Part shown: positions 1 to 6,822 of the stretch, in pieces
How positions within the stretch are numbered: position 1 is the first letter of the stretch
Layout of the letters: each line of letters begins with the position of its first letter
From: an uncultured Lacticaseibacillus sp.
GTDB taxonomy: Bacteria; Bacillota; Bacilli; Lactobacillales; Lactobacillaceae
DNA length: 19,149 nucleotides
Reading direction: 5' to 3'
Assembly: GCA_934370925.1 (NCBI GenBank)
Contig: CAKRNG010000033.1
Location: 1 to 19,149 of the forward strand
The notes under the pieces: generated by a model
The model's input: the letters and a program-made list of their open reading frames with translations, nothing else
What the model was told of the DNA's origin: nothing
Database searches by the model: none
Translations under genes and position numbers: made by a program

Positions 1-74
1 ACCACCTCCATCGCTTCTATGTTAATGCTCAGCTTCTGACCAGGGCACTGCGCTCTGTGATTCGTCGCGCGCCA
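1..74. repeat. Partial copy of dispersed ~121-bp repeat
   Basis: This stretch resembles the tandem units at 16641-17042. Both share the blocks ACCACCTCCATC, TTCTATG.TAATGCTC, CTCTGTGATT and CG..CGCGCC in the same order and orientation. The copy is cut by the window edge, so its left arm is not visible. It lies beyond the 3' end of the L-hydroxyacid dehydrogenase gene, just as the other copies lie beyond the 3' ends of genes. The match was aligned by eye and the function is unknown. Confidence 0.7.
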
Positions 75-176
75 GAAGACTGTCCCCTCACATATAAGGC
101 AGTCCCGGTAGAAATCCTAAGTTCGGGATTTCCACCGGGACTGCCTTATATACCGGGGCCAAACCGTCTTCTGGCG
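69..176. terminator. Long nested inverted repeat downstream of the dehydrogenase gene
   Basis: The inner arms (92-117 and 125-151) pair over about 26 bp with one A/G mismatch around a loop of about 8 nt. The outer arms (70-80 CGCCAGAAGAC and 166-176 GTCTTCTGGCG) pair perfectly over 11 bp, and short CCCC/GGGG tracts (84-87, 154-157) can pair between them. It begins about 20 bp past the minus-strand stop at 194, so it could end or stabilise that transcript. It has no T-run, so classical intrinsic termination is uncertain. It may instead belong to a mobile or repeated hairpin family. Confidence 0.5.
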
Positions 177-193
177 TAGCCTCTTTGATCAGG

Positions 194-1126
194 TTATTCT
201 GCGGGTTGGGACATGATGTCGTCGAACCGCGTCTTAATGTATGTTGCTGATGCCTGGAGTTTTTCGGCTTCTTCTGGGGTGAGGGTCAGTTTCGTGCTGG
301 CAAGAATACCATCACGGCCAACGACAACGGGGTAGGAGAGGTAGCAGTCGTATTCAGGGCGGTAGTTGGAGACGGGAAGTTCCGCCCGCGCATCACTCAT
401 GATGACGTTGAGCAGGCGGTTTGCTGCTGCCGCGATGGCGAAGTTGGTGTAATGCTTGCCCTTCATAACGCGGTAGGCACCGACACGGGCTTCTTCATTG
501 AGGTTCTCAAGGTTCAAGTCACGTTCAGCGGCAATCTCGGTAATCGACCGCCCAAGAACCCGCACCGTGGACCAGGCTGTGAACTGAGAGTTCCCGTGCT
601 CGCCAAGGTTGTAGCCGGTGACGGAGCGGGGGTCGATGTCAAGTTCTTGAGCAACCGCACGCATCATCCGGGCAGAATCGAGTAACGTGCCGGTCCCAAT
701 AACGTGTTCTTTTGGCAGACCAGTGAGTTGTTGGTAAATCATCGTCTGGATGTCACAGGGGTTGGAAATGACAATCATTTTACCGTGGAAACCAGATTCC
801 TTGATCTGCAGGGCAACTTTTTTAACCATGTTGGACGTGTATTCGACTTCCACGAAGCGGTCCAACTTAATCCGCTGCAGGCCAATGTTCCCCAGCGCGG
901 AGATGATGACTTCTGTGTCAGCAAGCTGGCTGAAGTCATTCACGTAGATGTTCGTGTGCGCGGGTAAGTTTGCCTGCGCATCAACGAAATCAAGCGCGTC
1001 TGCGTTTACTTTTGCTTCATCAATATCAATCAACGTGAGGTCATCCACGGTTCCGGATAGAACAATCTGGTGCGCAACCGCTGCACCAACGTGACCAACA
1101 CCAATAACTGCAACTTTACGGGTCAT
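194..1126 (-). CDS. L-2-hydroxyisocaproate dehydrogenase (L-HicDH), LDH/MDH family
   Basis: Predicted cytosolic NAD-dependent enzyme of 310 residues that reduces 2-oxo acids such as 2-oxoisocaproate or phenylpyruvate to L-2-hydroxy acids. The Rossmann motif GVGHVG is at residues 9-14, with an acidic residue (D34) at the end of the second strand that favours NAD. NPCD is at 122-125, D150 and R153 lie in LLDSARMM, and the catalytic H177 lies in GEHGNSQ. The substrate loop reads LDRF (88-91) instead of the lactate dehydrogenase type, as in Weissella/Lactobacillus L-HicDH. A longer reading from a TTG at 1168 is possible, but the ATG at 1126 is preceded by GGAG and starts at the usual Rossmann strand. 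It lies 69 bp after the EIIC-like gene and is probably co-transcribed with it. Plain lactate or malate dehydrogenase is less likely because of the loop. Confidence 0.88.
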   Translation of the reverse strand: MTRKVAVIGVGHVGAAVAHQIVLSGTVDDLTLIDIDEAKVNADALDFVDAQANLPAHTNIYVNDFSQLADTEVIISALGNIGLQRIKLDRFVEVEYTSNMVKKVALQIKESGFHGKMIVISNPCDIQTMIYQQLTGLPKEHVIGTGTLLDSARMMRAVAQELDIDPRSVTGYNLGEHGNSQFTAWSTVRVLGRSITEIAAERDLNLENLNEEARVGAYRVMKGKHYTNFAIAAAANRLLNVIMSDARAELPVSNYRPEYDCYLSYPVVVGRDGILASTKLTLTPEEAEKLQASATYIKTRFDDIMSQPAE

Positions 1127-1195
1127 AATCTGATATACTCCAAACAATTTTTTAATTTTTAAACACAAGGTGAATATTAAACCGAAAACGCGAAA

Positions 1196-2248
1196 TTAAT
1201 CAAGCAACTTCAGATTTTCTGGTTGAATGAATCCTGTCCGCTTTACGAAAAGGAAGTTAAGGGTACCCGCCAAAACAACGGGAACCAGAACGAAGGTGAC
1301 TAGGACGCGAATCCCCAAGAGATGCCCCGCTGATTCTTGCCAAGCCGTCAGTGGTCCAATGAACCCGGAAAACCCGAACCCAGCGGAGAACGGGGTGCCG
1401 TTCATCTTGAGTGCTGCAGCAACGGCCCCGTTAATGCCGGCACCAATGATGACGGGGATGAACAGGCGCGGACGACTGAGCATGTTGGCCATCTGAATTT
1501 TGGGTGATCCCAGAAAGTGAGCGAGGGTGCCACCTAATGGGTTGACGGAGGCGCCCATCCAGGCAAGCGTGAAACTGGCGACCACGATTCCAGCGTTGGC
1601 AGCGCCGGAACCAACACCAGCCAAGCTGATGGCGGTAGCAATGCCAACGGTGGATAGTGGGCTGAGAATCAGAACGGCAAAGAGGATGGCAAGCACGATA
1701 CCCATTAAGATGGGCGTCAAGTGTGTCGCGGTGGCCACCACGTCACCGACAACGGTTTGTACGGCCACCATGGGTTTGAGGGTGGCTAAGCCAATTCCGC
1801 CGCCGATGAGCAAAATAATTGTGGGTTCTAGCACAATTTTAAGCTGGCCCAAGTGATCCTTCACGAGTAAAACGAGCCCGGTCGAAATGAAGAGGGTCAA
1901 CATGATGTTCAGGATGGACCCGGTACCAGAAAGCGCATATCCTGCCCCTTTTGGTAAGGTGACGATGGCCCCGGAACTGATGAACGTTGCGAGGGCAATG
2001 CAGGCGGTATCCATAATTTGAAGGCGCAACATGTGGCCCACCACGATAGCAGCGATGGCTGCGAGCAGGCTTTGGGTCACGGTGACCATCATGGTAATCT
2101 GGCTGACCACGGCACCAGCGGGAAACAGTTTGAGAATCTGACTGGTGAGGGCAGCGGGGATGAGGGTGATGACAATCCCGAGGCTCGAGCCGTTGAGGAC
2201 ATCGAGGGTGAATTCTTTGAGGGTCAAGTGTTTTGTCTGCATTTCCAT
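1196..2248 (-). CDS. PTS EIIC-like integral membrane protein (PTS_EIIC_2 type)
   Basis: A 350-residue, very hydrophobic protein with roughly eight to ten predicted membrane segments spread from about residue 20 to 335. Gly/Ala-rich re-entrant-looking stretches occur, for example around 145-160 and 210-245. The opening HLTLKEFTLDVLNG followed by a long hydrophobic helix is typical of the stand-alone EIIC-like family usually annotated as PTS sugar transporter subunit IIC. No IIA or IIB domain or neighbour is present, so true phosphotransfer transport is unproven and the substrate is unknown. The start at 2248 has AGGAG six bases upstream; an in-frame extension to 2323 has no such site and reads through a hairpin. 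Its place before the L-HicDH gene suggests a link to hydroxy or keto acid metabolism, which is inference. Confidence 0.72.
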   Translation of the reverse strand: MEMQTKHLTLKEFTLDVLNGSSLGIVITLIPAALTSQILKLFPAGAVVSQITMMVTVTQSLLAAIAAIVVGHMLRLQIMDTACIALATFISSGAIVTLPKGAGYALSGTGSILNIMLTLFISTGLVLLVKDHLGQLKIVLEPTIILLIGGGIGLATLKPMVAVQTVVGDVVATATHLTPILMGIVLAILFAVLILSPLSTVGIATAISLAGVGSGAANAGIVVASFTLAWMGASVNPLGGTLAHFLGSPKIQMANMLSRPRLFIPVIIGAGINGAVAAALKMNGTPFSAGFGFSGFIGPLTAWQESAGHLLGIRVLVTFVLVPVVLAGTLNFLFVKRTGFIQPENLKLLD

Positions 2249-2291
2249 ATTTTTCTCCTGTGTTTTGGGGCAGGGTAGTTGTGGGGGCGGT

Positions 2292-2316
2292 AGCGAATGT
2301 AAAGAACACATTCGCT
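2292..2316. other. Perfect 9-bp hairpin in the EIIC gene leader
   Basis: The arms AGCGAATGT (2292-2300) and ACATTCGCT (2308-2316) pair perfectly around a 7-nt loop. The hairpin sits about 45 bp upstream of the minus-strand start at 2248 and directly abuts the end of the duplicated block. A related GACATTC/GAATGTC stem occurs at 2560-2585, at the other edge of the duplication. It could be a leader RNA element of the EIIC/L-HicDH transcript. Confidence 0.45.
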
Positions 2317-2541
2317 GAGGCAACGTCGCGTGGGCGCTCCTTTCGTTTCATCAACTTGCTGATTGGTGATGTGGGTGCTCGGCGGATACAATGCGGGTAG
2401 TTTTAACTTTAGTGAGCGAGTCTAATCTCGATAAAACATGTTGAGGCAACGTCGCGCGGGCGCTCCTTTCGTTTCATCAACTTGCTGATTGGTGATGTGG
2501 GTGCTCGGCGGATACAGTGCGGGTAATTTTAACTTTAGTGA
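2316..2541. repeat. Direct tandem duplication, 126-bp period
   Basis: Positions 2316-2415 and 2442-2541 are nearly identical over 100 bp (a few substitutions such as GCGTG/GCGCG, ACAATG/ACAGTG and TAGTT/TAATT). Weaker similarity continues into the 26-bp spacer. Both copies lie upstream of the EIIC/L-HicDH genes. Read on the minus strand, each holds a CATCA...TGATG stem and the run TGATGAAACGAAAGGAGC. No recognised riboswitch consensus or plausible promoter could be identified by eye. Confidence 0.8.
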
Positions 2542-2559
2542 CAAGCCTAACCTCGAGAA

Positions 2560-2905
2560 GACATTCGTGCGAAATCGCGAATGTCCTGCTTAAGAATTTT
2601 TTTACATAAAAGAGAGATATCGTCGGTGTATGTCAGGCTGTCGCTTTGTGGGGATGGGTGGTCGGAGTGGAGGGCGTGGCGGCCAAGTGGTGGAAGCCTG
2701 CCCTGGGTTTGGGCAGGCTGGCAACTTTTTAGACTTGCGGGAGCGCAGCGAGCCAAGGCTAAAAAGTTAGGCGGAATACGCGTCAGCGGATGGAGCCAGA
2801 AGCTCTTGGCGGTTTACCGCTTAGAGCTCTGGACATCGCCAGTGCCGGCCACACCACGTTCCGGCCCCCAAAAGCCCGCAACGGAGACCGCCAGTCCACC
2901 CCGGC
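2560..2905. other. Gene-free region rich in hairpins
   Basis: About 345 bp with no credible gene, beyond the 3' end of the D-hydroxyacid dehydrogenase gene. Visible stems are GACATTC/GAATGTC (2560-2585, followed 12 bases on by a T-run at 2597-2603), AGCCTGCCC/GGGCAGGCT (2695-2719, perfect), AACTTTTTAG/CTAAAAAGTT (2723-2768, perfect 10 bp) and a nested hairpin at 2796-2832 built from AGCTCT/AGAGCT and GCGGT/ACCGC. GC content is higher than in the flanks. Short frames here have no ribosome site or recognisable family. It probably acts as the transcript end of the aminotransferase operon or is a decayed repeat cluster. Confidence 0.5.
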
Positions 2906-2906
2906 C

Positions 2907-3902
2907 TTATCCGAAGATGTTCTTAGGTGTTTTGCCGGCGATGATGGATTCGACGTCATTCAGTGAAATGTCCACCATGTTTTGCACCGCGATGTTCGTG
3001 AAGAATGAAATGTGTGGCGTAATCACCACGTTTGGCATTGCGTGTAGCTGCTTAATCAGCGGCTGATCATCAATGCCGTCTTCGGAATGGTCAAAGTTGA
3101 AAATGTTCTCTTCCCCCGTCACCGTGTCGAGGCACGCTGCCGCGATGGCCTTGTTGTTCAGCGCATCGACCAGGGCGGCGGTGTCGATAACTGGGCCGCG
3201 GCTTGCGTTCACGATGCCTGCTGTTGGCTGCATCAGTGCAAATTCTGCGGCACCGATTAAACCGGCACTCGTTTCATTCAAGTCCACGTGCAGGCTGACG
3301 ACATCGCTGCGACGAAGGACATCTTCCTTGGTGGTGTACGTCACAATGTCGCGCAGGTCGTCGCGTTCCTTGATATCGTACGCCAAGACGGTTGCGCCGA
3401 GTGCGTGCAGGAGTGCGGCCAGGGTCCCCCCAATGCGACCAGCACCGATGATGCCAATGGTGGCGGAGTGAATTTCCTTGGCCTGCAAGCCGGCCCACGT
3501 GTAGTCGTTGTTGGCAACACGGTGGTCCACCACGGCACTCTTGCGGAGAATGCGGAAGACGGACATCAACGCGTTTTCCGCCACGGAGCGTGGGGAGTAT
3601 GCGGGAACGTTCGTGACGACGAGGCCAGCCGCGTGGGCAGCGTCGAGGTTGATGGTGTCGACACCGGCTGTCCGCGTGCTAATTTGCTTGATACCGTAAC
3701 TGGCAAGCGTGGCGTAAACCGTTTCGTCCGCGATGGCAGCACGTTGCTGAATCACAATGCCGTCGTAGCCTTTTGCCTGGGCAACGGTGGGGCCATCGAG
3801 CAGATCGGTGGTGGTGTCCACCTGGATGCCGGCTGCTTTTGCATGAGCGTTAATTGCGGTTAATTCGTCGGGACGGACACTGTACATTAAAATTTTGATC
3901 AT
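2907..3902 (-). CDS. D-2-hydroxyacid dehydrogenase (D-LDH / D-HicDH family)
   Basis: A 331-residue NAD-dependent enzyme, the normal length for the D-lactate / D-2-hydroxyisocaproate dehydrogenase family, expected to reduce 2-oxo acids to D-2-hydroxy acids in the cytosol. The NAD-binding motif GAGRIGG is at 153-159 and D176 ends the following strand, favouring NAD. The catalytic residues are in the canonical places: R235 (NASRGP), E264 (TGEE) and H297 (TPHISFFT). The start at 3902 has AAGGAG six bases upstream, and that site overlaps the stop codon of the aminotransferase gene (10-bp gap), so the two are an operon. The shared aromatic leader suggests phenylpyruvate or hydroxyphenylpyruvate as the physiological substrate, giving phenyllactate-type products. 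Lactate dehydrogenase activity cannot be excluded from sequence alone. Confidence 0.85.
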   Translation of the reverse strand: MIKILMYSVRPDELTAINAHAKAAGIQVDTTTDLLDGPTVAQAKGYDGIVIQQRAAIADETVYATLASYGIKQISTRTAGVDTINLDAAHAAGLVVTNVPAYSPRSVAENALMSVFRILRKSAVVDHRVANNDYTWAGLQAKEIHSATIGIIGAGRIGGTLAALLHALGATVLAYDIKERDDLRDIVTYTTKEDVLRRSDVVSLHVDLNETSAGLIGAAEFALMQPTAGIVNASRGPVIDTAALVDALNNKAIAAACLDTVTGEENIFNFDHSEDGIDDQPLIKQLHAMPNVVITPHISFFTNIAVQNMVDISLNDVESIIAGKTPKNIFG

Positions 3903-3912
3903 GGGATTCTCC

Positions 3913-5106
3913 TTACTGCTTGTTTTCAGCGACATATGCACCAAGACGCTTCATGGCTTCTTGCAAGGTGGCCATGGATGCGGCGTAACTGACCCGAACG
4001 TGGGCTTCACCACCAGGACCAAAGCCACCGCCAGCAATCAATGCCAACTTATTCTTGCGTAACAGGTCGTAACAGAACTCGGTATCATCCTGGATGCAAC
4101 CTGCAGGAATCTTGGCGAAGACGTAGAACGCGCCGTTTGGTTCTGGAATGCTGAAGCCCATTTTGGTCATCTCGCCCACGACGTAATCACGACGCTTGAG
4201 GTATTCGGCCTTCATCTGCTGGGAATCTTCCCGGCCAGCCTCTGTGGAAAGTGCCTCGATTGCACCGGCCATGGCGGGGTTCGATGCCACCGTGACATTG
4301 AACGCGTGTGCGAGGCCAACGCGACGCATGAGGTCTGCGGGACCGGCGATGAAGCCAATCCGCCAACCAGTCATGGCGTGAGACTTGGAGACCCCATTAA
4401 TAAGAAGGGTTTGCTCAGGCAGGGCCTTTGCGAAGGAGGCGTGGACGCTACCGTAAGTGAGTTCGGAGTAGATTTCGTCTGAAATAACCGCGATATCTGT
4501 CTTGGCAACTACCTTTGCGATGGCATCGACTTGGGCCTTGGAATAGGTCACACCGGTTGGGTTGGAGGGGAAGTTCAGGAGGATGGCCTTGACGTGGTCA
4601 CCCTCTGTTGCGATGGCTTCTTCCAACTGCTCTGGCGTCAGCACGAATCCGGTTGCGGCGGTGTTGATGTAGACAGGAATGCCACCGTTAATCCGAATCA
4701 ACTGGTCGTACAGGGAGAAGGTGGGGCTGGGCATGAGTACCTTGTCGCCGGGGTTGAGCAAGGCATCGAGACAGGAGTGCAGGGCTTCTGTGGCGCCGAC
4801 TGTGACCACAATTTCGCTTTGTGGTTCGTAGTCGAGGTCATACCGGTCTTTTAGAAAGCCAGCAGCGGCCGTTTGCAAACGGGGCCAGCCGTTTGAGGGA
4901 CCGTAGTGGGATTCATCGTTGTTGATGGAATCGATGGCCGCCTGTTTAATATGTTCAGGAACGTTGAAGTCGGGTTCGCCGAGTGTGAGCTTGACGACAC
5001 CCTCAATGCTGTTGGCTTCTGCATCGAACACGCGGATGGGGTTGGGTTTGAGGCCATCATAAGTATGTTTAAGGTCTTGCAGGAGGCTTGGTTTGGTCTT
5101 TGGCAT
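3913..5106 (-). CDS. PLP-dependent aminotransferase, fold type I, probably aromatic
   Basis: A 397-residue class I/II aminotransferase with the full active site: Schiff-base lysine K241 in SKSHAMTGWR, SNPTG at 181-185, D210 and Y213 in ISDEIYSEL, and the carboxylate-binding arginine R371 in RVSYA. It transfers amino groups between amino acids and 2-oxo acids using pyridoxal phosphate. The family (PatA / AraT-like) includes aromatic aminotransferases of lactic acid bacteria. An aromatic assignment is favoured here because the gene follows a leader peptide rich in Phe, Trp and Tyr codons and precedes a 2-hydroxyacid dehydrogenase. The ATG at 5106 has AAAGGA about nine bases upstream; the in-frame extension to 5181 would run through the attenuator terminator. 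An aspartate or broad-range aminotransferase is the alternative. Confidence 0.85.
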   Translation of the reverse strand: MPKTKPSLLQDLKHTYDGLKPNPIRVFDAEANSIEGVVKLTLGEPDFNVPEHIKQAAIDSINNDESHYGPSNGWPRLQTAAAGFLKDRYDLDYEPQSEIVVTVGATEALHSCLDALLNPGDKVLMPSPTFSLYDQLIRINGGIPVYINTAATGFVLTPEQLEEAIATEGDHVKAILLNFPSNPTGVTYSKAQVDAIAKVVAKTDIAVISDEIYSELTYGSVHASFAKALPEQTLLINGVSKSHAMTGWRIGFIAGPADLMRRVGLAHAFNVTVASNPAMAGAIEALSTEAGREDSQQMKAEYLKRRDYVVGEMTKMGFSIPEPNGAFYVFAKIPAGCIQDDTEFCYDLLRKNKLALIAGGGFGPGGEAHVRVSYAASMATLQEAMKRLGAYVAENKQ

Positions 5107-5146
5107 AATGAAGTTCCTTTCTGAGTTGGCAATGGGTGACAGGTAT

Positions 5147-5188
5147 AAAAAAACGCCAGGTGTTTCTGCGATGAGAAACATCCGGCGT
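5147..5188 (-). terminator. Intrinsic terminator of the aromatic attenuator
   Basis: On the minus strand the arms at 5174-5188 and 5153-5167 form a stem of about 15 bp (one mismatch, one G-U pair) with a 6-nt loop, followed by seven T residues (5147-5153). It lies about 40 bp before the aminotransferase start and after the leader peptide stop. This is where a transcription attenuator's terminator should be. Its upstream arm can also pair with 5232-5240 (see the attenuator entry). Confidence 0.85.
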
Positions 5189-5288
5189 CTGTGTCGTGGT
5201 GACCCGAAAAAAGGGTCGTATCAACTCAAGCACGCGGATGTCTCTACGTCATCCGCATACCGCAAAAATCCCGGTACTCGGATGACTA
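5179..5288 (-). promoter_or_regulatory. Four-arm transcription attenuator
   Basis: On the minus strand arm 1 (GTCATCCG, 5279-5286) starts at the last base of the leader stop codon. Arm 2 (CGGATGAC, 5248-5255) pairs perfectly with arm 1. Arm 3 (CATCCGCGT, 5232-5240) pairs with arm 2 through CATCCGC/GCGGATG, or with arm 4 (ACGCCGGATG, 5179-5188), the upstream half of the terminator, with one bulge. So 1:2 plus 3:4 gives antitermination, and 2:3 plus the terminator gives termination. A ribosome reaching the stop would cover arm 1 and favour termination; stalling on the aromatic codons would leave 1:2 free. A small GACCC/GGGTC hairpin (5201-5217) lies between arms 3 and 4. The pairings were derived by eye and not folded. 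Confidence 0.75.
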
Positions 5289-5342
5289 GCCGAAATACCA
5301 GGTAAAAAATTTGCGTGCTGCTGCGTTGAGTTGATTGGTCAT
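5286..5342 (-). CDS. Aromatic leader peptide, 18 residues
   Basis: A short frame reading MTNQLNAAARKFFTWYFG then TAG. Five of the last seven residues are aromatic (F-F-T-W-Y-F-G). The start ATG follows GGGAG with 8-nt spacing, and a good promoter lies just upstream. Its stop overlaps the first arm of an attenuator that ends in an intrinsic terminator before the aminotransferase gene. The peptide itself probably has no function; translation speed through the Phe, Trp and Tyr codons should sense charged tRNA, as in enterobacterial pheL and trpL. Such leaders are unusual in Lactobacillaceae, where T-boxes are common for this role. The 5' half of the frame (5313-5318 and 5326-5335) is complementary to 5220-5235, so an untranslated leader should fold into a terminating form. 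Confidence 0.82.
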   Translation of the reverse strand: MTNQLNAAARKFFTWYFG

Positions 5343-5373
5343 GATTAAAACTCCCTGATAATTTAATGGCTAT

Positions 5374-5402
5374 AGCATACGTCTAGATTAAATCGGCGTC
5401 AA
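5374..5402 (-). promoter_or_regulatory. Promoter of the leader peptide / aminotransferase operon
   Basis: On the minus strand TTGACG (5397-5402) and TATGCT (5374-5379) are separated by exactly 17 bases, a good housekeeping sigma factor promoter. Transcription should begin near 5367, about 25 bases before the leader peptide start. Confidence 0.75.
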
Positions 5403-5644
5403 GAAGTAATTACGATAGATAACGTTTTTGGCGAGGCTGGCGGACGTGATTCAACCGATGATGACAGCCCGTGGTGAAGGAAGATTGTTGACGTGACGCG
5501 TGTCAGGTGCAGACGAAATGTTTGTAATTAATAATTTAGTTTCAGGATGGTGGTGACAGGGATATACTTTGACATAGCTGATTAACTGAGACGGGGACGT
5601 GTGTTGTGAGGACAATCGTTAGGCACGGACCAAAAGGAGAAAAT
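5403..5644. other. Intergenic region between divergent operons
   Basis: About 240 bp separate the leader promoter (minus strand) from the asparaginase gene (plus strand). A weak plus-strand -10-like TATACT occurs near 5562 without a clear -35. A GTG at 5606 could extend the asparaginase frame but has no ribosome site. No gene, strong hairpin or operator was recognised. Confidence 0.4.
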
Positions 5645-6616
5645 ATGCGTAAAATTTTAGTTTTGCACACGGGCGGCACGATTTCGATGACAGCCGACGA
5701 GAACGGGGCGGTTACGCCAAGCGCTGAGAATCCGTTGCTTGCGGCAGGGATGCAACTTGATGCGGATATTGAACTGGAGGTTGAGGAACTCTTCAACTTG
5801 CCATCGCCACACGTGACACCAGATACAATGCTCGTCCTCGCACAGCGAATCCGGCGCGCACAGATGGCCGGGGTGACGGGTGTGGTGGTGACGCACGGTA
5901 CGGATACGCTGGAAGAAACGGCGTACTTCCTCGACCTAACGCTTGATCCGCAGATTCCCGTTGTGGTGACCGGGGCGATGCGTTCCAGTAATGAGATTGG
6001 GTCTGACGGCGTGTACAACTTCCAGAGTGCCATTAGGGTGGCAGCAAGTGCCGGCGCACGCGGGAAGGGCTGCCTTGTGGTGATGAATGATGAAATTCAC
6101 ACGGCGCGCTTTGTGACGAAGACGCACACCACGAATGTCGCAACGTTCCGGACGCCAACGTTTGGTCCAGTTGGCTTGGTCACAAAGGATGGCGCCCGTT
6201 TCTTCCAAGAACTCATTAATCAAGAGGCTTGCCCAATTGATGAGGTGCATGCAAATGTGGTGCTCATCAAGGCGTACGCGGGGATGGATGGCACGCTGTT
6301 TGATATGTTACCCGAAACGGTTGACGGTGTGGTGCTGGAAGCGCTCGGTGCGGGTAATATGCCACCCGCGACGTTGCCTGCGATTCAGCGCTTGCTTGAC
6401 CGTAAAATTCCAGTCGTTCTTGTTTCGCGGTGCTTCAACGGCGTGGCAGAGGGCGTGTATGATTATGAAGGGGGCGGCATTCCGCTTCAGAAAATGGGCG
6501 TTATTTTCTGCCAGGGGTTAAATGGTCAAAAAGCCCGGATTAAACTGGTCGTGGGATTGAGTGCGGGCAAAGAGGGCGAGGCGCTGGGTGCGTACGTGAA
6601 CAACGCAATCAGTTAG
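5645..6616 (+). CDS. ansA: L-asparaginase, type I (AnsA-like)
   Basis: A 323-residue asparaginase expected to hydrolyse L-asparagine to aspartate and ammonia. The two signature regions are present: HTGGTIS with nucleophile T12, and VVTHGTDTLEET (81-92) with T86 and D87. GAMRSSNEIGSDG follows, and a conserved lysine is present (K159, in TKTHTT). There is no signal peptide, so a cytoplasmic enzyme is expected. AAAAGGAGA sits a few bases before the ATG at 5645, which fixes the start over the upstream in-frame GTG at 5606. It stands alone, diverging from the aminotransferase operon. Its nitrogen-scavenging role fits the amino-acid theme of the left part, but common regulation is not shown. Confidence 0.93.
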   Translation: MRKILVLHTGGTISMTADENGAVTPSAENPLLAAGMQLDADIELEVEELFNLPSPHVTPDTMLVLAQRIRRAQMAGVTGVVVTHGTDTLEETAYFLDLTLDPQIPVVVTGAMRSSNEIGSDGVYNFQSAIRVAASAGARGKGCLVVMNDEIHTARFVTKTHTTNVATFRTPTFGPVGLVTKDGARFFQELINQEACPIDEVHANVVLIKAYAGMDGTLFDMLPETVDGVVLEALGAGNMPPATLPAIQRLLDRKIPVVLVSRCFNGVAEGVYDYEGGGIPLQKMGVIFCQGLNGQKARIKLVVGLSAGKEGEALGAYVNNAIS

Positions 6617-6822
6617 CCCTTGCTCACACTAAAAAAATTTGTTTAAATGCGTATTAACATTATTTTTAATGATTGAGCGTAAATGAAAGGCTTTCGTTTC
6701 TGAATAAAGCCTAGCTAGGTTTCCGATTTGTGAAATATCAGTGAAATGACTGTTCATGACGGCCATTTTTTGTTATTCTATTTTTTATTTGACAAATTAT
6801 GCGTTTTTGTAGGGGGAACAGC

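Noticed and set aside
1839..2354. Minus-strand 171-residue frame starting MMKRKERPRD
   Set aside because: It is a shadow frame mostly inside the EIIC gene; its start lies in the duplicated block without a ribosome site.
2341..2541. Hammerhead-like run TGATGAAACGAAA in the duplicated element (minus strand)
   Set aside because: There is no room for stem II between the TGATGA and GAAA parts, so the ribozyme core cannot form.
2581..3066. Plus-strand 161-residue frame
   Set aside because: It runs over the hairpin cluster and antisense to the D-hydroxyacid dehydrogenase gene, with low-complexity composition and no known family.
5140..5400. T-box riboswitch upstream of the aminotransferase gene
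   Set aside because: No AGGGTGGNACCGCG-type T-box sequence or specifier stem is visible; the aromatic leader peptide with alternative arms explains the region better.
6680..6720. Catabolite-repression (cre) site or terminator upstream of the GGDEF gene
   Set aside because: TGAAAGGCTTTCG lacks the central CG of the cre consensus, and CCTAGCTAGG is a short palindrome without a loop or T-run.
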